Assembly (NCBI GenBank): GCA_018136815.1
Contig: CM030945.1
Location: forward strand, 656,605-720,604
Direction: 5' to 3'
DNA: 64,000 nt
Source of the DNA: Isochrysis galbana
Taxonomy: Eukaryota; Haptophyta; Isochrysidales; Isochrysidaceae
This document shows positions 63,401 to 64,000 of the stretch, in pieces. Both the position numbers and the translations under genes were made by a program. Position 1 is the stretch's first letter; each line of letters starts with the position of its first letter. The notes beneath the pieces are model-generated. The model had not been told where the DNA came from, made no database searches, and was given only the letters and a program-made list of their open reading frames with translations.

Positions 63401-64000
63401 CCAGTCGCACGCACAAGAATCACCTTCTCGTCGCTTTCGTCTAGGAAGACCACACCTTCACACCATCGTCCGAGCCCCGAGGCCAGGAGTTTGCGGGCAA
63501 CGCCCTCATTCCCCAACCCGGTAACGAGGGCGCCAGTGTCAATGAGCGCATGAAATCTTGGCTCAGCGGTTGCAACACGTGCAAGGAGCGAGCTCACCGT
63601 CCAGCCGCTTTCCACGTAGTCGACGCTCATGAATGACTCGCTAGTCAACACATGCATCATCCTTCCGTCTGACCCCAACTCATAGCCACACGCACCGAGG
63701 TCGATTGGCAAAAGATCAGATGGCGTGCCGGAGAATCCTAGGCGCTGGTCGAACAGCATCGAACCGCCAAGTTCCTGCCCCGATGCCGAGAGCTTGATGT
63801 GTTGATGTTGAGTGTACGTTGGAAAGACGGTCTGTTCGAGATACCAATGCACCGCGGCGGGGAGCTTGTGAAGGAGCTGGTATAGACGAGCCACCTTTGG
63901 GGACATGCACGTCAATGGTTGAGTGAAGTGGCGATCTTTGCGATCGAAGCGACGATGTGTGCAAGGGATCTCTCTTGTGCAGCTATCAGGATGTACCTGT
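54420..64000 (-). CDS. DUF3645/DUF3638 giant protein, 5' end outside window
   Basis: Minus-strand exons: 4 nt at 64000-63997, then 63894-63337, 63024-61861 and 61721-54420, all GT-AG phase 0; 3,007 codons plus stop are visible. Residues 20-245 match DUF3645/DUF3638 proteins (SASGQELGG, RLGFSGTPSDLLP, FHALIDTGALVTGLGNEGVA, HTTGMDIKHAL, GAFRMRGIANGQTI). Residues 405-555 form a nucleoredoxin-like thioredoxin fold (MPWLALPFSHGLRREKLRQL) whose WCxxC site is replaced by GSEEDD, so it is redox-dead. Residues 655-790 resemble the dynein stalk (ETLCVIYGFKPDWKAAQTRL). Then come a ZZ-type zinc finger (1227-1285), two EF-hand regions (about 1892 and 2145), a LamG/ConA-like domain (2362-2549), ankyrin repeats (2672-2782) and a terminal Cys-rich finger. 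Function unknown; a large cytosolic scaffold with enzyme-like core is likely. Confidence 0.85.

Overview
This window is nuclear DNA of a GC-rich eukaryote. Genes have short spliceosomal introns, mostly GT-AG and almost all phase 0, with two likely GC-AG introns. Repeats fill most intergenic space. A katanin-interacting protein (KATNIP) homologue suggests a ciliated or flagellated cell. The overall style (high GC, virus-like terminal-inverted-repeat elements, DUF3638 giant proteins) fits a marine microalga. A haptophyte is my best guess, but this is inference and no rRNA or organelle marker is present.
Host genes, left to right: a ZGRF1-type SF1 helicase (2.8-8.3 kb, +); an NHL-repeat propeller protein (10.6-11.7 kb, -); pirin (12.9-14.0 kb, -); an NT-C2/coiled-coil protein (19.6-22.4 kb, -); an F-box-like protein (26.6-27.5 kb, -); a sugar-porter MFS transporter (31.3-34.1 kb, +); ALKBH6 (39.0-40.3 kb, +); KATNIP (42.2-44.6 kb, +); a TruA-type pseudouridine synthase (49.2-50.2 kb, +); and the 3' 3,007 codons of a DUF3645/DUF3638 giant protein that runs off the right edge (54.4-64.0 kb, -). 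I rebuilt exon structures by hand. Frames close at every junction I accepted.
Mobile DNA dominates the rest. (1) A non-LTR retrotransposon family is present as an RT fragment, several 5'-truncated ORF2 copies and an ORF1-only 'half-LINE'. Three insertions have recognisable 13-17 bp target-site duplications (TSDs), and the sense-strand 3' tail is oligo(T), not oligo(A). (2) Element family A has termini AAGAGGGTGCAAC. One copy (16.41-17.84 kb) carries a putative myristoylated beta/gamma-crystallin-like membrane protein whose frame is split by one TGA. Another end (50.43 kb) precedes a duplicated-domain gene that a LINE later split. (3) Element family B (27.80-29.41 kb) has termini TAGGGCGGTCAAACAG and a perfect 7-bp TSD. 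It carries a GNAT acetyltransferase and sits inside a second copy of a MITE whose uninterrupted copy lies at 287-469. (4) A 1.9-kb palindrome-rich inverted-repeat element (37.13-39.01 kb) encloses an (AG)n tract and a very AT-rich tandem-repeat core, and ends about 30 bp before the ALKBH6 start codon. A foldback relative lies at 23.98-24.24 kb. (5) Copia, tyrosine-recombinase and AT-richer virus-like fragments are scattered through the window.
The most unusual material is the set of small TIR-bounded elements A and B. They carry protein-coding cargo without a recognisable transposase. They could be deletion derivatives of larger virus-like elements or cargo-carrying non-autonomous transposons.
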